A stretch of DNA of 64,000 nt from Williamsia serinedens (lineage in GTDB: Bacteria > Actinomycetota > Actinomycetes > Mycobacteriales > Mycobacteriaceae): assembly GCF_024171725.1 (NCBI RefSeq), contig NZ_JAMTCG010000001.1, positions 434,001 through 498,000 of the forward strand, in the 5' to 3' direction. The notes beneath the pieces were generated by a model. It worked only from the letters and a program-made list of their open reading frames with translations. It ran no database searches and was not told where the DNA came from. Every line of letters begins with the position of its first letter. Within the stretch, counting starts at the first letter, position 1. Of the stretch, positions 1 to 9,997 are shown piece by piece. Both the position numbers and the translations under genes were made by a program.

Positions 1-220
1 CGGCGCCGAAGATCCGGATCCGCGCGAGGTCCCGGTTCTCGGCGGGCCGCAGCGGACCGACCTCGGGCTCGCGGTCGTGCATGCGGGCGAGCGACACGCC
101 GTAGTCGCCGGGCAGGTCCGGGGGCGGCGCGGTCCGACGGCGTCGCAGACCCAGGTACTCGCCCACGACACGGACGCGCGCGGGAATCACGCCGCGGGCC
201 CGCGGCCGGGGGTCTGCCAC
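1..220 (-). CDS. mptB: MptB-like alpha-(1->6)-mannosyltransferase, N-terminal fragment
   Basis: Only about 73 N-terminal residues lie in the window; the gene runs off the left edge. MptB is a polytopic GT-C transferase that extends the mannan core of lipomannan at the membrane. The visible part is an Arg/Pro-rich cytoplasmic N-terminus ending in RIRIFGA, which resembles the stretch just before the first membrane helix of the family. No membrane segment is visible, so the call rests mainly on synteny: in M. tuberculosis mptB (Rv1459c) is divergent from sufR. The GTG start at 218-220 follows a TAGTCT box by 6 nt, the pattern of a leaderless mRNA. Moderate certainty. Confidence 0.6.
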   Translation of the reverse strand, partial: MADPRPRARGVIPARVRVVGEYLGLRRRRTAPPPDLPGDYGVSLARMHDREPEVGPLRPAENRDLARIRIFGA

Positions 221-226
221 GAGTGC

Positions 227-232
227 AGACTA
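227..232 (-). promoter_or_regulatory. -10 element for leaderless mptB transcript
   Basis: TAGTCT on the minus strand fits TANNNT and ends 6 nt before the GTG start, so the start codon would be at or next to +1. Inference from spacing only. Confidence 0.45.
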
Positions 233-327
233 TCCGTCGGGCAGGCCGTGCCGGGCGTCGTCGTACCGCGTCTCGTGCCCGGCGGGGGATAGGTCACCCT
301 TGCTGGCATCGCGTCGCGAATTAGGTG

Positions 328-342
328 ACACTTGTGTTGTGA
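328..342 (+). promoter_or_regulatory. SufR operator overlapping the sufR start
   Basis: The sequence ACACT-TGTGT-TGTGA is an inverted repeat of 5-bp arms around a 5-bp spacer. It matches the ACACT-N5-TGTGA site described for mycobacterial SufR as I recall it. It covers the GTG start codon at 339-341, so bound SufR would block initiation of the whole suf operon. A related, poorer copy (TAGGTCACCCTTGCT against TAGGTGACACTTGTG) lies 33 bp upstream at about 290-304. Confidence 0.8.
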
Positions 343-1151
343 AAACCTCGTCGGCAGGCGCGCGCTCGGTGGAGCCGCACGTCACGATCATCGCGGAGGG
401 CCAGACCCGGTCCGCGGTGATCGCATTGCTGCTCGAGCACGGACCCAGCACCGCCGGCGAGATCGGCGAGGAACTCGGCATGAGCGCCGCGGGTGTGCGA
501 CGTCACCTCGACGCCCTGATCGCCGAGGGTCACGTCACGGCCGGCGAGTCGTCGCCGTACGTGCGCCGCGGCCGTGGGAGGCCCGCCAAGCAGTTCCGGC
601 TGACCGCCTCCGGCCGGGGCCGCCTCCCGCACGCCTACGACGACCTCGCCGGTGCGGCCATGCGCCGTCTGCGTGAGCTCGGCGGGGACGACGCCGTCCG
701 TGCCTTCGCGGCCGACCGGATCGACGACGTGGTCGGTGACGTCGAGCCGACCACGCCGGAGCAGGCCGAGCGCGACCCGGCCGCCGTCGAACGCACCGCG
801 GCGCAGATCGCCGACGCGCTCACGCGGTCGGGGTTCTCCGCCGACACACGCCGCGTCGGCAACGGCGTCCAGATCTGCCAGCACCACTGCCCGGTGGGGC
901 ACGTCGCGCAGGAGTTCCCCGAACTCTGCGAGGCCGAGACGGCACGGTTCACCGCGCTGCTCGGCACGCACGTGCAGCGGCTGGCCACGATCGCCAACGG
1001 CGACTGCGCGTGCACCACCCATGTACCCCTGCCCACCCCCACGACCTCGCACCCCGGCCCCGGCCGGGCACGTGTGACCTCGGCGGCCGACGCACAGCCC
1101 CCGTCGCCGACCGCCACCATCCACCGAGAGGACACCGATGACCGTCACTGA
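339..1151 (+). CDS. sufR: SufR, iron-sulfur-sensing transcriptional repressor of the suf operon
   Basis: Predicted 270-residue winged-helix regulator that carries an Fe-S cluster and represses suf genes when clusters are plentiful. The helix-turn-helix spans roughly residues 25-75 ([19 protein letters not shown]). The C-terminal sensor has the expected cysteines: C180-x3-C184-x12-C197, then C223 and C225 in a DCACT motif. It is the first gene of sufRBDCSUT and overlaps sufB by 14 bp. The start is GTG 339, inside the operator; GTG 336 and an in-frame TTG at 300 are alternatives. Orthologue by sequence and position of M. tuberculosis Rv1460. Confidence 0.9.
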   Translation: MKTSSAGARSVEPHVTIIAEGQTRSAVIALLLEHGPSTAGEIGEELGMSAAGVRRHLDALIAEGHVTAGESSPYVRRGRGRPAKQFRLTASGRGRLPHAYDDLAGAAMRRLRELGGDDAVRAFAADRIDDVVGDVEPTTPEQAERDPAAVERTAAQIADALTRSGFSADTRRVGNGVQICQHHCPVGHVAQEFPELCEAETARFTALLGTHVQRLATIANGDCACTTHVPLPTPTTSHPGPGRARVTSAADAQPPSPTATIHREDTDDRH

Positions 1152-2589
1152 CCCCCGCACCCCCACCGGCGGGCCGACCCCGTTGACGCAAGAGGAGACC
1201 ATCGCGTCGCTGGGGACGTACGGCTACGGCTGGGCCGACTCGGACGACGCCGGCGCCGCCGCGCAGCGCGGCCTGTCGGAGGCCGTCGTCGCCGACATCT
1301 CGGGCAAGAAGAACGAGCCCGAGTGGATGCTCGCCGCCCGTCTCAAGGCGCTGCAGACCTTCGAGCGCAAGCCGATGCCGACCTGGGGCAGCGACCTCGA
1401 CGGCATCGACTTCGACAACATCAAGTACTTCGTGCGCTCGACGGAGAAGCAGGCCGCGTCCTGGGACGACCTGCCCGACGACATCAAGAACACCTACGAC
1501 AAGCTCGGCATCCCCGAGGCGGAGAAGCAGCGTCTCGTGGCCGGTGTCGCGGCCCAGTACGAGTCGGAGGTCGTCTACCACCAGATCCGCGAGGACCTGG
1601 AGGAGAAGGGCGTCATCTTCGTCGACACCGACACCGGTCTGCGCGAGCACGAGGACCTGTTCCGGGAGTACTTCGGTTCGGTGATCCCGGCCGGCGACAA
1701 CAAGTTCTCCGCGCTGAACACCGCCGTGTGGTCGGGTGGCTCGTTCATCTACGTGCCGAAGGGTGTCCACGTCGACATCCCGCTGCAGGCCTACTTCCGG
1801 ATCAACACCGAGAACATGGGCCAGTTCGAGCGGACGCTGATCATCGTCGACGAGGGCGCCTACGTGCACTACGTCGAGGGCTGTACCGCGCCGATCTACA
1901 AGACCGACTCGCTGCACTCCGCGGTCGTCGAGATCATCGTGAAGAAGGGTGGTCGCTGCCGCTACACGACCATCCAGAACTGGTCGAACAACGTCTACAA
2001 CCTGGTCACCAAGCGCGCGAAGGCCGAGGCCGGCGCGACCATGGAGTGGGTCGACGGCAACATCGGTTCCAAGGTCACGATGAAGTACCCGGCGGTGTGG
2101 ATGACCGGTGAGCACGCCAAGGGCGAGGTGCTCTCGGTGGCGTTCGCCGGCCCGGGCCAGCACCAGGACACCGGTTCGAAGATGGTGCACCTCGCACCGC
2201 ACACGTCGAGCAACATCGTCTCGAAGTCGGTCGCCCGCGGCGGTGGTCGCGCGTCCTACCGTGGCCTGATCCAGGTCAACCGTGGCGCGCACGGCAGCCG
2301 CTCGACGGTGAAGTGTGACGCACTGCTGGTCGACACGATCAGCCGCAGCGACACCTACCCCTACGTCGACATCCGCGAGGACGACGTGACGATGGGACAC
2401 GAGGCGACCGTCTCGAAGGTCAGCGACGACCAGCTGTTCTACCTGATGAGCCGCGGCCTCACCGAGGACGAGGCGATGGCGATGGTGGTGCGCGGGTTCG
2501 TCGAGCCCATCGCCAAGGAACTGCCCATGGAGTACGCGCTCGAGCTGAACCGCCTCATCGAGCTGCAGATGGAAGGATCGGTCGGTTGA
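1138..2589 (+). CDS. sufB: SufB, Fe-S cluster scaffold subunit
   Basis: Core of the SufBC2D scaffold on which nascent Fe-S clusters form, using sulfur from SufS/SufU and ATP hydrolysis by SufC. The 483 residues are a full-length, intein-free SufB; the M. tuberculosis protein carries an intein. Family signatures include the beta-helix core ([17 protein letters not shown]) and [20 protein letters not shown], whose Cys is the expected sulfur acceptor. The C-terminal stretch [21 protein letters not shown] contacts SufC. ATG 1138 follows a GAGAGG Shine-Dalgarno at about 1127. It overlaps sufR by 14 bp and sufD by 4 bp. Confidence 0.97.
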   Translation: MTVTDPRTPTGGPTPLTQEETIASLGTYGYGWADSDDAGAAAQRGLSEAVVADISGKKNEPEWMLAARLKALQTFERKPMPTWGSDLDGIDFDNIKYFVRSTEKQAASWDDLPDDIKNTYDKLGIPEAEKQRLVAGVAAQYESEVVYHQIREDLEEKGVIFVDTDTGLREHEDLFREYFGSVIPAGDNKFSALNTAVWSGGSFIYVPKGVHVDIPLQAYFRINTENMGQFERTLIIVDEGAYVHYVEGCTAPIYKTDSLHSAVVEIIVKKGGRCRYTTIQNWSNNVYNLVTKRAKAEAGATMEWVDGNIGSKVTMKYPAVWMTGEHAKGEVLSVAFAGPGQHQDTGSKMVHLAPHTSSNIVSKSVARGGGRASYRGLIQVNRGAHGSRSTVKCDALLVDTISRSDTYPYVDIREDDVTMGHEATVSKVSDDQLFYLMSRGLTEDEAMAMVVRGFVEPIAKELPMEYALELNRLIELQMEGSVG

Positions 2590-3806
2590 GTTCGGCCCAG
2601 GAGACGCCCAACGGTGTGGTCGGCGCGGTGGCGGGGGAGAACCCGCACCCCGTCGCCAACAAGGGCGAGTTGTTCACCTCGTACGACGTCGAGGCCTTCG
2701 AGGTCCCGTCGTCGAAGGACGAGGCGTGGCGGTTCACGCCGTTCCGCCGACTGCGCGGCCTGCACGACGGCTCGGCCACCGCGTCCGGGTCGGCGTCGAT
2801 CGAGGTCTCGGGTGCCGGTGACGGCGTGACCGTCGAGACCGTCGGCCGCGAGGACTCCCGTCTCGGTGACGGTGGTGTCCCGTTCGACCGCATCGCCGCG
2901 GCGGCGTGGTCCGGGTTCACCGAGGCCACGGTCGTCTCGGTGGCGCGGGAGACCGAGCTCGCCGACCCGGTGACGGTCACCGTGACCGGCCCGGGCGAGG
3001 GCGTCACCGCGTACGGCCACCTCCAGATCCGGGTCGACCGGCACGCACGCGCCGTGGTCGTGCTCGACCAGGTCGGCAGCGGCACCTACGCCGAGAACGT
3101 CGAGTTCGTCGTCGGTGACGGTGCGTCGCTCACCGTCGTGAACGTCCACGACTGGGCCGACGACACCGTCCACGTCGCCGCGCACCACGTGCGGCTCGGC
3201 CGGGACGCGTCGATCAGGCACTTCGCGATCAGCCTCGGCGGCGACCTCGTGCGTCTGAGCCCGCTGGTCCACTACGACGGTCCGGGCGGCGACGCCGAAC
3301 TGTGGGGCCTGTACTTCGCCGACGCCGGTCAGCACCTCGAGCAGCGGCTCCTCGTCGACCACTCCCAGCCGCACTGCCACTCGAACGTGGTCTACAAGGG
3401 TGCGCTGCAGGGTGACGTCGACGTCACCGGGCGGGCGACCGACCGGTCTCGCGAGGCGCACACCGTGTGGGTCGGCGACGTGTTGATCCGCGCCGAGGCC
3501 GAGGGCACCGACACGTTCGAGCTGAACCGCAACCTCGTCCTCACCGACGGCGCCCGCGCCGACTCGGTGCCGAACCTCGAGATCGAGACCGGCGAGATCG
3601 TCGGTGCCGGGCACGCCAGTGCCACAGGCCGTTTCGACGACGAGCAGCTGTTCTACCTGCAGGCCCGCGGAATCCCGGAGGACCAGGCACGCCGCCTCGT
3701 GGTGCGCGGCTTCTTCTCCGAGATCATCGCGAAGATCGGCGTGCCCGACCTGCGCGAGCGCCTCGAGGCCGCCATCGAGGCCGAGCTCGCCACCGCCGGC
3801 GTCTGA
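2586..3806 (+). CDS. sufD: SufD, Fe-S assembly scaffold partner
   Basis: Paralogue of SufB that completes the SufBC2D complex and is implicated in iron entry. The 406 residues contain the [13 protein letters not shown]-terminal motif, a beta-helix core and the C-terminal SufC-docking helix ([22 protein letters not shown]). The TTG start at 2586 overlaps the sufB stop (TTGA), with AAGGA about 9 nt upstream, so translation is probably coupled. TTG starts are uncommon, but no other start fits the conserved N-terminus better. Confidence 0.95.
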   Translation: MSSAQETPNGVVGAVAGENPHPVANKGELFTSYDVEAFEVPSSKDEAWRFTPFRRLRGLHDGSATASGSASIEVSGAGDGVTVETVGREDSRLGDGGVPFDRIAAAAWSGFTEATVVSVARETELADPVTVTVTGPGEGVTAYGHLQIRVDRHARAVVVLDQVGSGTYAENVEFVVGDGASLTVVNVHDWADDTVHVAAHHVRLGRDASIRHFAISLGGDLVRLSPLVHYDGPGGDAELWGLYFADAGQHLEQRLLVDHSQPHCHSNVVYKGALQGDVDVTGRATDRSREAHTVWVGDVLIRAEAEGTDTFELNRNLVLTDGARADSVPNLEIETGEIVGAGHASATGRFDDEQLFYLQARGIPEDQARRLVVRGFFSEIIAKIGVPDLRERLEAAIEAELATAGV

Positions 3807-3837
3807 CGCCCCCACCCACGACACACGAAGGAATTCC

Positions 3838-4611
3838 GTGACCACTCTCGAGATCCGCGACCTCCACGTCGACGTCGCCGGCAGCGACACCGACGCCGAG
3901 CCCATCCACATCCTCAAGGGCGTCGACCTGACGATCGAGTCGGGCCAGACCCACGCGATCATGGGCCCCAACGGCTCCGGCAAGTCGACACTGTCCTACG
4001 CCATCGCCGGCCACCCCAAGTACACCGTCACCTCCGGGTCGATCACCCTCGACGGCGAGGACGTGCTGGAGATGTCCGTCGACGAGCGCGCCCGCGCCGG
4101 CCTGTTCCTCGCGATGCAGTACCCCGTCGAGGTGCCGGGCGTGTCGATGTCGAACTTCCTGCGCACCGCGGCCACCGCGGTCCGTGGCGAGGCGCCGAAG
4201 CTCCGCCACTGGGTCAAGGAGACCAAGGAGGCGATGACCGAGCTCGAGATCGACGCGTCGTTCGGTGAGCGCAGCGTCAACGAGGGCTTCTCCGGCGGCG
4301 AGAAGAAGCGGCACGAGATCCTGCAGCTGGGGCTGCTCAAGCCGAAGATCGCCATCCTCGACGAGACCGACTCGGGCCTCGACGTCGACGCTCTGCGCGT
4401 CGTGTCCGAGGGCGTCAACAAGTACAAGGAGCGCGAGAACGGCGGCGTGCTGCTCATCACGCACTACACCCGCATCCTGCGCTACATCCAGCCGGAGTTC
4501 GTGCACGTGTTCGTCGGCGGCCGCGTCGTCGAGTCCGGCGGCCCGGAGCTCGCCGACGAGCTCGAGGAGAACGGCTACGTCCGCTTCACCGGGGCGGGAG
4601 CGTCGGCCTGA
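3838..4611 (+). CDS. sufC: SufC, ABC-type ATPase of the Fe-S scaffold
   Basis: Soluble ABC ATPase of 257 residues that drives conformational change in SufBC2D. It shows Walker A GPNGSGKST (about residues 42-50), the signature FSGGEKKRHEI with the Lys-Lys typical of SufC, Walker B IAILDETDSGLD, and the switch His in LLITHYTR. The GTG start at 3838 has GAAGGA 5 nt upstream. The reading frame stays open into sufD, but family alignment (TTLEIRDLHV) and the ribosome site fix this start. It lies 31 bp after sufD. Confidence 0.97.
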   Translation: MTTLEIRDLHVDVAGSDTDAEPIHILKGVDLTIESGQTHAIMGPNGSGKSTLSYAIAGHPKYTVTSGSITLDGEDVLEMSVDERARAGLFLAMQYPVEVPGVSMSNFLRTAATAVRGEAPKLRHWVKETKEAMTELEIDASFGERSVNEGFSGGEKKRHEILQLGLLKPKIAILDETDSGLDVDALRVVSEGVNKYKERENGGVLLITHYTRILRYIQPEFVHVFVGGRVVESGGPELADELEENGYVRFTGAGASA

Positions 4612-5922
<1,311 letters not shown>

Positions 5923-5926
5923 TCCC

Positions 5927-6415
5927 ATGCGGATGGAGCAGATGTACCAGGACGTGATCCTGGACCACTACAAGCACCCGCACGGTCGCGGGCTGCGGGA
6001 GCCGTTCGGCGCCGAGGTGCACCACGTCAACCCGACCTGCGGTGACGAGGTGACGCTGCGCGTCGCGGTCGCCGACGGCGCCGTCGCCGACATCTCCTAC
6101 GACGGCCAGGGCTGCTCCATCTCCCAGGCCGCCACGTCCGTCCTCTACGACCAGGTCGTCGGGCAGTCGGTGACCGAGGCGCTCGACACCGTCGGCGCCT
6201 TCACCGACATGGTGACCTCTCGCGGCGAGGTGGACGGCGACGAGGACGTCATCGGCGACGGCATCGCGTTCGCCGGCGTCGCCAAGTACCCCGCCCGCGT
6301 CAAGTGCGCCCTGCTCGGGTGGATGGCCTTCAAGGACGCACTGGGTCGCACCGACGCCGAGGTCACCGACGCGACAATCCATCTCGACGAGACCACCACC
6401 AGGAGCACGACATGA
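5927..6415 (+). CDS. sufU: SufU, zinc-dependent sulfurtransferase partner of SufS
   Basis: The 162-residue IscU-like protein is of the SufU type used in Gram-positive bacteria and actinobacteria. It accepts persulfide sulfur from SufS through a zinc-bound cysteine. Metal/sulfur ligands appear in NPTCGDE, GCSISQAATS and RVKCALLGW, in the usual order. ATG 5927 gives MRMEQMYQD; ATG 5933 is equally plausible. Its stop overlaps the sufT start (ATGA). Confidence 0.95.
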   Translation: MRMEQMYQDVILDHYKHPHGRGLREPFGAEVHHVNPTCGDEVTLRVAVADGAVADISYDGQGCSISQAATSVLYDQVVGQSVTEALDTVGAFTDMVTSRGEVDGDEDVIGDGIAFAGVAKYPARVKCALLGWMAFKDALGRTDAEVTDATIHLDETTTRSTT

Positions 6416-6771
6416 CAGACCAGACCACGCCGGTACCCGCGGAGGTCCAGACCTCGCTGCCCACGATCGACGACGTCGAGGAGGCCATGCGCGACGTCGT
6501 CGACCCGGAGCTCGGCATCAACGTCGTCGACCTCGGCCTCGTCTACGGCATCGACGTCGACACCGAGGCAGTGGCCAAGATCGACATGACCCTGACGTCC
6601 GCGGCCTGCCCGCTGACCGACGTCATCGAGGACCAGTCGCGCGCCGCGGTCGTCGCCAGCGGCCTGTGCACCGACATCGAGATTAACTGGGTTTGGCTGC
6701 CGCCGTGGGGCCCGGACAAGATCACCGACGACGGTCGCGAGCAGTTGCGCGCCCTGGGCTTCACCGTCTGA
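6412..6771 (+). CDS. sufT: SufT-like DUF59/MIP18 family protein
   Basis: The 119-residue DUF59 protein has the typical MRDVVDPELGINVVDLGLVY beginning and the single cysteine in TSAACPLTD. The family helps mature Fe-S proteins, and the M. tuberculosis orthologue Rv1466 closes the same operon. It overlaps sufU by 4 bp (ATGA), so it is the last gene of the suf unit. Function is inferred from family and context. Confidence 0.93.
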   Translation: MTDQTTPVPAEVQTSLPTIDDVEEAMRDVVDPELGINVVDLGLVYGIDVDTEAVAKIDMTLTSAACPLTDVIEDQSRAAVVASGLCTDIEINWVWLPPWGPDKITDDGREQLRALGFTV

Positions 6772-6780
6772 ACGGAGCGC

Positions 6781-6810
6781 TTGACGCGAGATTGTTGTAG
6801 TACCCACAAT
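6781..6810 (+). promoter_or_regulatory. Promoter of the SDR-marR operon
   Basis: TTGACG (6781-6786) and CACAAT (6805-6810) are 18 bp apart. The -10 ends 7 nt before ATG 6818, so the transcript may be leaderless. Confidence 0.45.
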
Positions 6811-6827
6811 GGTTGTCATGAGTACAA
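6795..6827 (+). promoter_or_regulatory. Tandem TTGT-N7-ACAA palindromes over the SDR-marR promoter
   Basis: Two copies of TTGT-N7-ACAA occur at 6795-6809 and 6813-6827, with centres 18 bp apart. A further inverted repeat pairs ACCCACAAT (about 6802-6810) with ATTGTGGGT (about 6830-6838). They cover the likely -10 element and start codon of the SDR gene. Spacing and symmetry suit a dimeric MarR regulator, and the next gene but one encodes one. Confidence 0.6.
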
Positions 6828-7516
6828 CGATTGTGGGTGACGTCCTGATCGTCGGGGCATCCCGGGGGCTCGGAGCAGCTCTCGTGGAGCAGTGGGTGTC
6901 CGCCGGTCGCCACGTCGTGGCGACCAGTCGTGGCGGGCACACCCCGCTCGACGACATCGCGGCGACGGATCCCGGATCCGTCGAGGTCGAGCACGTCGAC
7001 GTCACCGACGTCGACCAGATCGCGGCACTGCGCCGTCGACTCGACGGGCGGTCCTTCGGTCTGCTGTTCGTCAACGCCGGTGTCACCGACGAGGCCGACG
7101 CCACGGTGCCGGAGATCTCCACCGACGAGTTCGTGCGCCTGATGGTGACCAACGCGCTGAGTCCGTTGCGCGTCATCGACGCTCTCGAGGATCTCGTCGT
7201 GCCCGGCGGGATGATCGGCGTCATGTCGTCCGGGCAGGGGAGTGTCGCCAACAACACCCGCGGCGGCCACGAGGTCTACCGCGGCAGCAAGGCGGCACTG
7301 AACACCTTCGTCCGCAGCTACGTGGCCCGCCGCGGCGAGGACCGCGGACCGGTCGTGCTGATGGCGCCCGGATGGGTCCGGACGGGGCTGGGCGGCCCCG
7401 GCGCGCGGCTGACCATCGAGGACAGCGTCCCGGGGGTCGTCGCGACCCTGGACTCCCTCGTCGACCGTCCCGGTCTGCACTACGTCGACTACCAGGGCAG
7501 GACGGTCCCGTGGTGA
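6818..7516 (+). CDS. Short-chain dehydrogenase/reductase, unknown substrate
   Basis: Classical SDR of 232 residues with a Rossmann motif (GASRGLG), the NAG motif (VNAGVTD), a Ser in MSSGQGS and catalytic YRGSK. NAD(P)-dependent oxidation or reduction is expected; the substrate cannot be told. ATG 6818 is preferred over ATG 6809 because the -10 ends 7 nt before it. The gene overlaps the downstream MarR gene by 4 bp (GTGA), so the two form an operon. It has no counterpart here in the M. tuberculosis order. Confidence 0.85.
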   Translation: MSTTIVGDVLIVGASRGLGAALVEQWVSAGRHVVATSRGGHTPLDDIAATDPGSVEVEHVDVTDVDQIAALRRRLDGRSFGLLFVNAGVTDEADATVPEISTDEFVRLMVTNALSPLRVIDALEDLVVPGGMIGVMSSGQGSVANNTRGGHEVYRGSKAALNTFVRSYVARRGEDRGPVVLMAPGWVRTGLGGPGARLTIEDSVPGVVATLDSLVDRPGLHYVDYQGRTVPW

Positions 7517-7935
7517 GCGGCGATCCGGCGACCCGGGCGTGGACGTCGCTGTACGCGTTCGTCGAGGCGCAGGGCCGACGCGCGGAACTGGCCGAGGCGC
7601 TCGGGTTCTCGCTCGGCGGCGGACGCGGGAAGGTCCTGACCCGCCTGGGCGACGGGCCGCTCTCGCTGCGCGACATCGCCGTCGAGATCGGGGTGGACGC
7701 GCCCTACGCAACCGTCATCGTCGACAAGCTCGAGTCACACGGCCTGGTGGAACGCCGACCGCACCCCGACGACCGGCGGCGGAAACTGGTGGCCCTCACC
7801 GACACGGGGCGCCGCGCCCTCACCACCGTCGAGCAGATCCTGAGTCGTCCGCCCGCCGCGATGGAGCGGCTCACGGACGCACAACAGCGCACCCTTCTCG
7901 ACCTCCTCGAGGAATTGACCGCCGACGACGCCTGA
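7513..7935 (+). CDS. MarR family transcriptional regulator
   Basis: The 140-residue winged-helix protein has the MarR wing motif VERRPHPDDRRRKLVALTDTGR and a recognition helix region (IAVEIGVDAPYATVIVDKLES). It is translated from GTG 7513, which overlaps the SDR stop. MarR proteins usually repress their own operon and respond to small ligands. The two palindromes upstream of the SDR gene are the obvious operator candidates. Confidence 0.87.
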   Translation: MSGDPATRAWTSLYAFVEAQGRRAELAEALGFSLGGGRGKVLTRLGDGPLSLRDIAVEIGVDAPYATVIVDKLESHGLVERRPHPDDRRRKLVALTDTGRRALTTVEQILSRPPAAMERLTDAQQRTLLDLLEELTADDA

Positions 7936-7944
7936 TCCGCGTCG

Positions 7945-9138
7945 TCACCGGGTCCGGGTGGACCGCCAGGCCGGGCGCCGCATCGCACCGCGGGCGATCC
8001 GGACCGCCGCCGCGGGGCCGACGATCGGCATGAGGGCGGCCATCGCACCGGCCACCGCGCCGAGGTCGTCGCGGCCGCTGAGATAGGCGTCGCGACGGGC
8101 CGGATCGAGCAGGAAGAACCCGTCGAAGAAGCCGATGGTGGCCGCGGCGTCCATACACAGCATCGTGTTCAGCCCGCGACGCCGCAACGCGTGCACCGTC
8201 CGCGCCGACGACGGCCACAGGGCGTCGACGACGTCGGTCCCGTCGGCCACGGCCCGCACCACCACGTCGGCGAGGGCGAGCGAGACCGCGACGCTGTACC
8301 CGGTGGCCGGGTGCATCAGACCGCCCGCCGCGCCGAAGCGCACCGGGTCGGCGTGCCAGGGGCGTTCGCCGCCGCCGTCGAGCGCGAACCGCACCGACTC
8401 GCGCGGCGCCTCGGTCGCCACGTCACCGTCGAGGCCCGCGCGGGCCAGCCGCCGCAGCAGTCGGCCGCGTAGTTCGGCGACCGGGACGGGCGGATCCGCG
8501 GCCAGACACGTCTCCTCCAGCAGGACGGTGTCCTCGGCCACGGGGATCGCGTAGAGGAAGGTCGCGGGCAGTACGCGTCCCCGCCCGTCGACACCCGGGG
8601 TGTCCAGGGCGCGGCCGTCGGGATCGCGCCAGTCCATGAGCACGGCCTCGTCGTCGCCGAGAAGGGGTGCCGCCGTCGCGAAGTCGACGAAGATCCCCGA
8701 CGCGGTCTGTGCCGGACCGGGGGTGTCCTGGCTGCCGCGGGCGTCGACGACGACATCCGCGGCGAGTACGCGCCCGTCGGCGAGCCGCACCGCGCGGGAT
8801 GCGACGTCGGTGACCATCGCGCCGTACTCGGTGACCTCGCCGTCGAGCGCGAGCCGCAGAGCAACGGTGTCCAGCACGACGTAGGGCCGGTCGATGCGAT
8901 GGCGCCGACCCGTGTACACCGTGACGGACCGGTGGCGTGTCGCGATCGCCTCCGGGGGCAACCACAGGGGCAGTTCGTCCTCCCACGCCGCGTACGTCGC
9001 CGACCACGGCCCGGCCGGGCGGGGGTCGACGATCGCGACGTCGATCCCGGCGAGCGACGCCCGGTGCGCGACCGCGCGGCCCGCGGGCCCGGCGCCGACG
9101 ACGACGAGCCGGTGCAGCGCCGTCGGGCGATCAGCCAC
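7945..9138 (-). CDS. crtL: Lycopene cyclase of the CrtL family
   Basis: The 397-residue FAD/NAD(P)-fold protein begins with RLVVVGAGPAGRAVAHRA, followed by VDPRP at the end of the second strand. It has plant-type CrtL features: a WEDELPLW region, YAIPVAEDTVLLEETCLA and PATGYSVAVSLALAD. Members in Rhodococcus (CrtLm) cyclise one end of lycopene to gamma-carotene. No other carotenoid gene is nearby, so the pathway must be encoded elsewhere. Start GTG 9138 overlaps the upstream SDR stop by 8 bp. Confidence 0.85.
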   Translation of the reverse strand: MADRPTALHRLVVVGAGPAGRAVAHRASLAGIDVAIVDPRPAGPWSATYAAWEDELPLWLPPEAIATRHRSVTVYTGRRHRIDRPYVVLDTVALRLALDGEVTEYGAMVTDVASRAVRLADGRVLAADVVVDARGSQDTPGPAQTASGIFVDFATAAPLLGDDEAVLMDWRDPDGRALDTPGVDGRGRVLPATFLYAIPVAEDTVLLEETCLAADPPVPVAELRGRLLRRLARAGLDGDVATEAPRESVRFALDGGGERPWHADPVRFGAAGGLMHPATGYSVAVSLALADVVVRAVADGTDVVDALWPSSARTVHALRRRGLNTMLCMDAAATIGFFDGFFLLDPARRDAYLSGRDDLGAVAGAMAALMPIVGPAAAVRIARGAMRRPAWRSTRTR

Positions 9139-9901
9139 CGGCCAGCAGCCCGCCGTCGAGGGTGATGGTCTCGCCGCTGATCCATCCCGACCGCTCGTCG
9201 TCGACGAGGAACGCGACGAGCTCGGCGACGTCGGCGGGTGTGCCGAGTCGCTTCAGCGGGAAGCGGGACGCGACACCCTCCTCGTCGGCGCTGTAGAGCG
9301 CCTCGGCGAACTGTGTCTTGACGATGTTCGGGGCGATCGCGTTGACGCGGATGCCGGGACCGAGTTCGGCAGCGAGTTCCGCGGTCAGCCGGATCAGCGC
9401 CGCCTTCGACGCACCGTAGGCCGCGATGACCCGCGTCGACCGCAGACCCGCGGTGCTGGCGATGTTGACGACGGCGCCACCTGTGCGACCCATCCCCGCA
9501 CGGTGGCACTCCTGCAGATAGCCGAGGGCGGCGACGACGTTGACGTCGAAGATCTTGCGGACGGCGTCGAGGTCGGCGTCCATCAGCGGGCCGTACACCG
9601 GGTTGATCCCGGTGTTGTTCACGAGGATGTCGACCGTTCCCCGGTCGCGGGCAGCGAGCTCCACCGCGGCGCGCCGATCGTCGGCGGAGCCGGTGTTGGC
9701 GACGATGGTCCGCACGTCGGCGTCCGGAGCCGCCTCGCGGATGGTCGCCTCCGCCGCGGCGAGGGCGTCGGGTTTGCGGCCCGTGACGGTCACCGTGGCA
9801 CCCCGCGCGGCCAGCACGGATGCGGTGCCGAGACCGATCCCGCGGCTGCCGCCGGTCACGAGTGCGGTCCGTCCGGACAGGGGCTGTGTCACATCGGTCA
9901 C
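9131..9901 (-). CDS. Short-chain dehydrogenase/reductase upstream of lycopene cyclase
   Basis: FabG-like SDR of 256 residues with TGGSRGIG, NNTGIN, Ser in NIASTAG and YGASK, and a C-terminal LDGGLLAGG typical of the family. Substrate unknown. It overlaps the lycopene cyclase gene by 8 bp, so they are probably cotranscribed; the pairing could be chance. GTG 9901 is 7 nt after the -10 TAGCGT (9909-9914), which supports a leaderless start; GTG 9907 is an alternative. Confidence 0.85.
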   Translation of the reverse strand: MTDVTQPLSGRTALVTGGSRGIGLGTASVLAARGATVTVTGRKPDALAAAEATIREAAPDADVRTIVANTGSADDRRAAVELAARDRGTVDILVNNTGINPVYGPLMDADLDAVRKIFDVNVVAALGYLQECHRAGMGRTGGAVVNIASTAGLRSTRVIAAYGASKAALIRLTAELAAELGPGIRVNAIAPNIVKTQFAEALYSADEEGVASRFPLKRLGTPADVAELVAFLVDDERSGWISGETITLDGGLLAGG

Positions 9902-9997
9902 ACCCACGACGCTAGCCGACGCCGACGGGAGTCCTGCCAGGTCAGCCCCGCCGCGGCCGGCGGTACCGGTTTGCACCCGTCCGTAGACTGGACCGTC

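Noticed and set aside
2439-3983. Long antisense ORFs opposite suf, acn, mut and nit genes
   Set aside because: They are typical GC-rich shadow frames with Arg/Gly/Ala/Val-heavy translations and no independent support.
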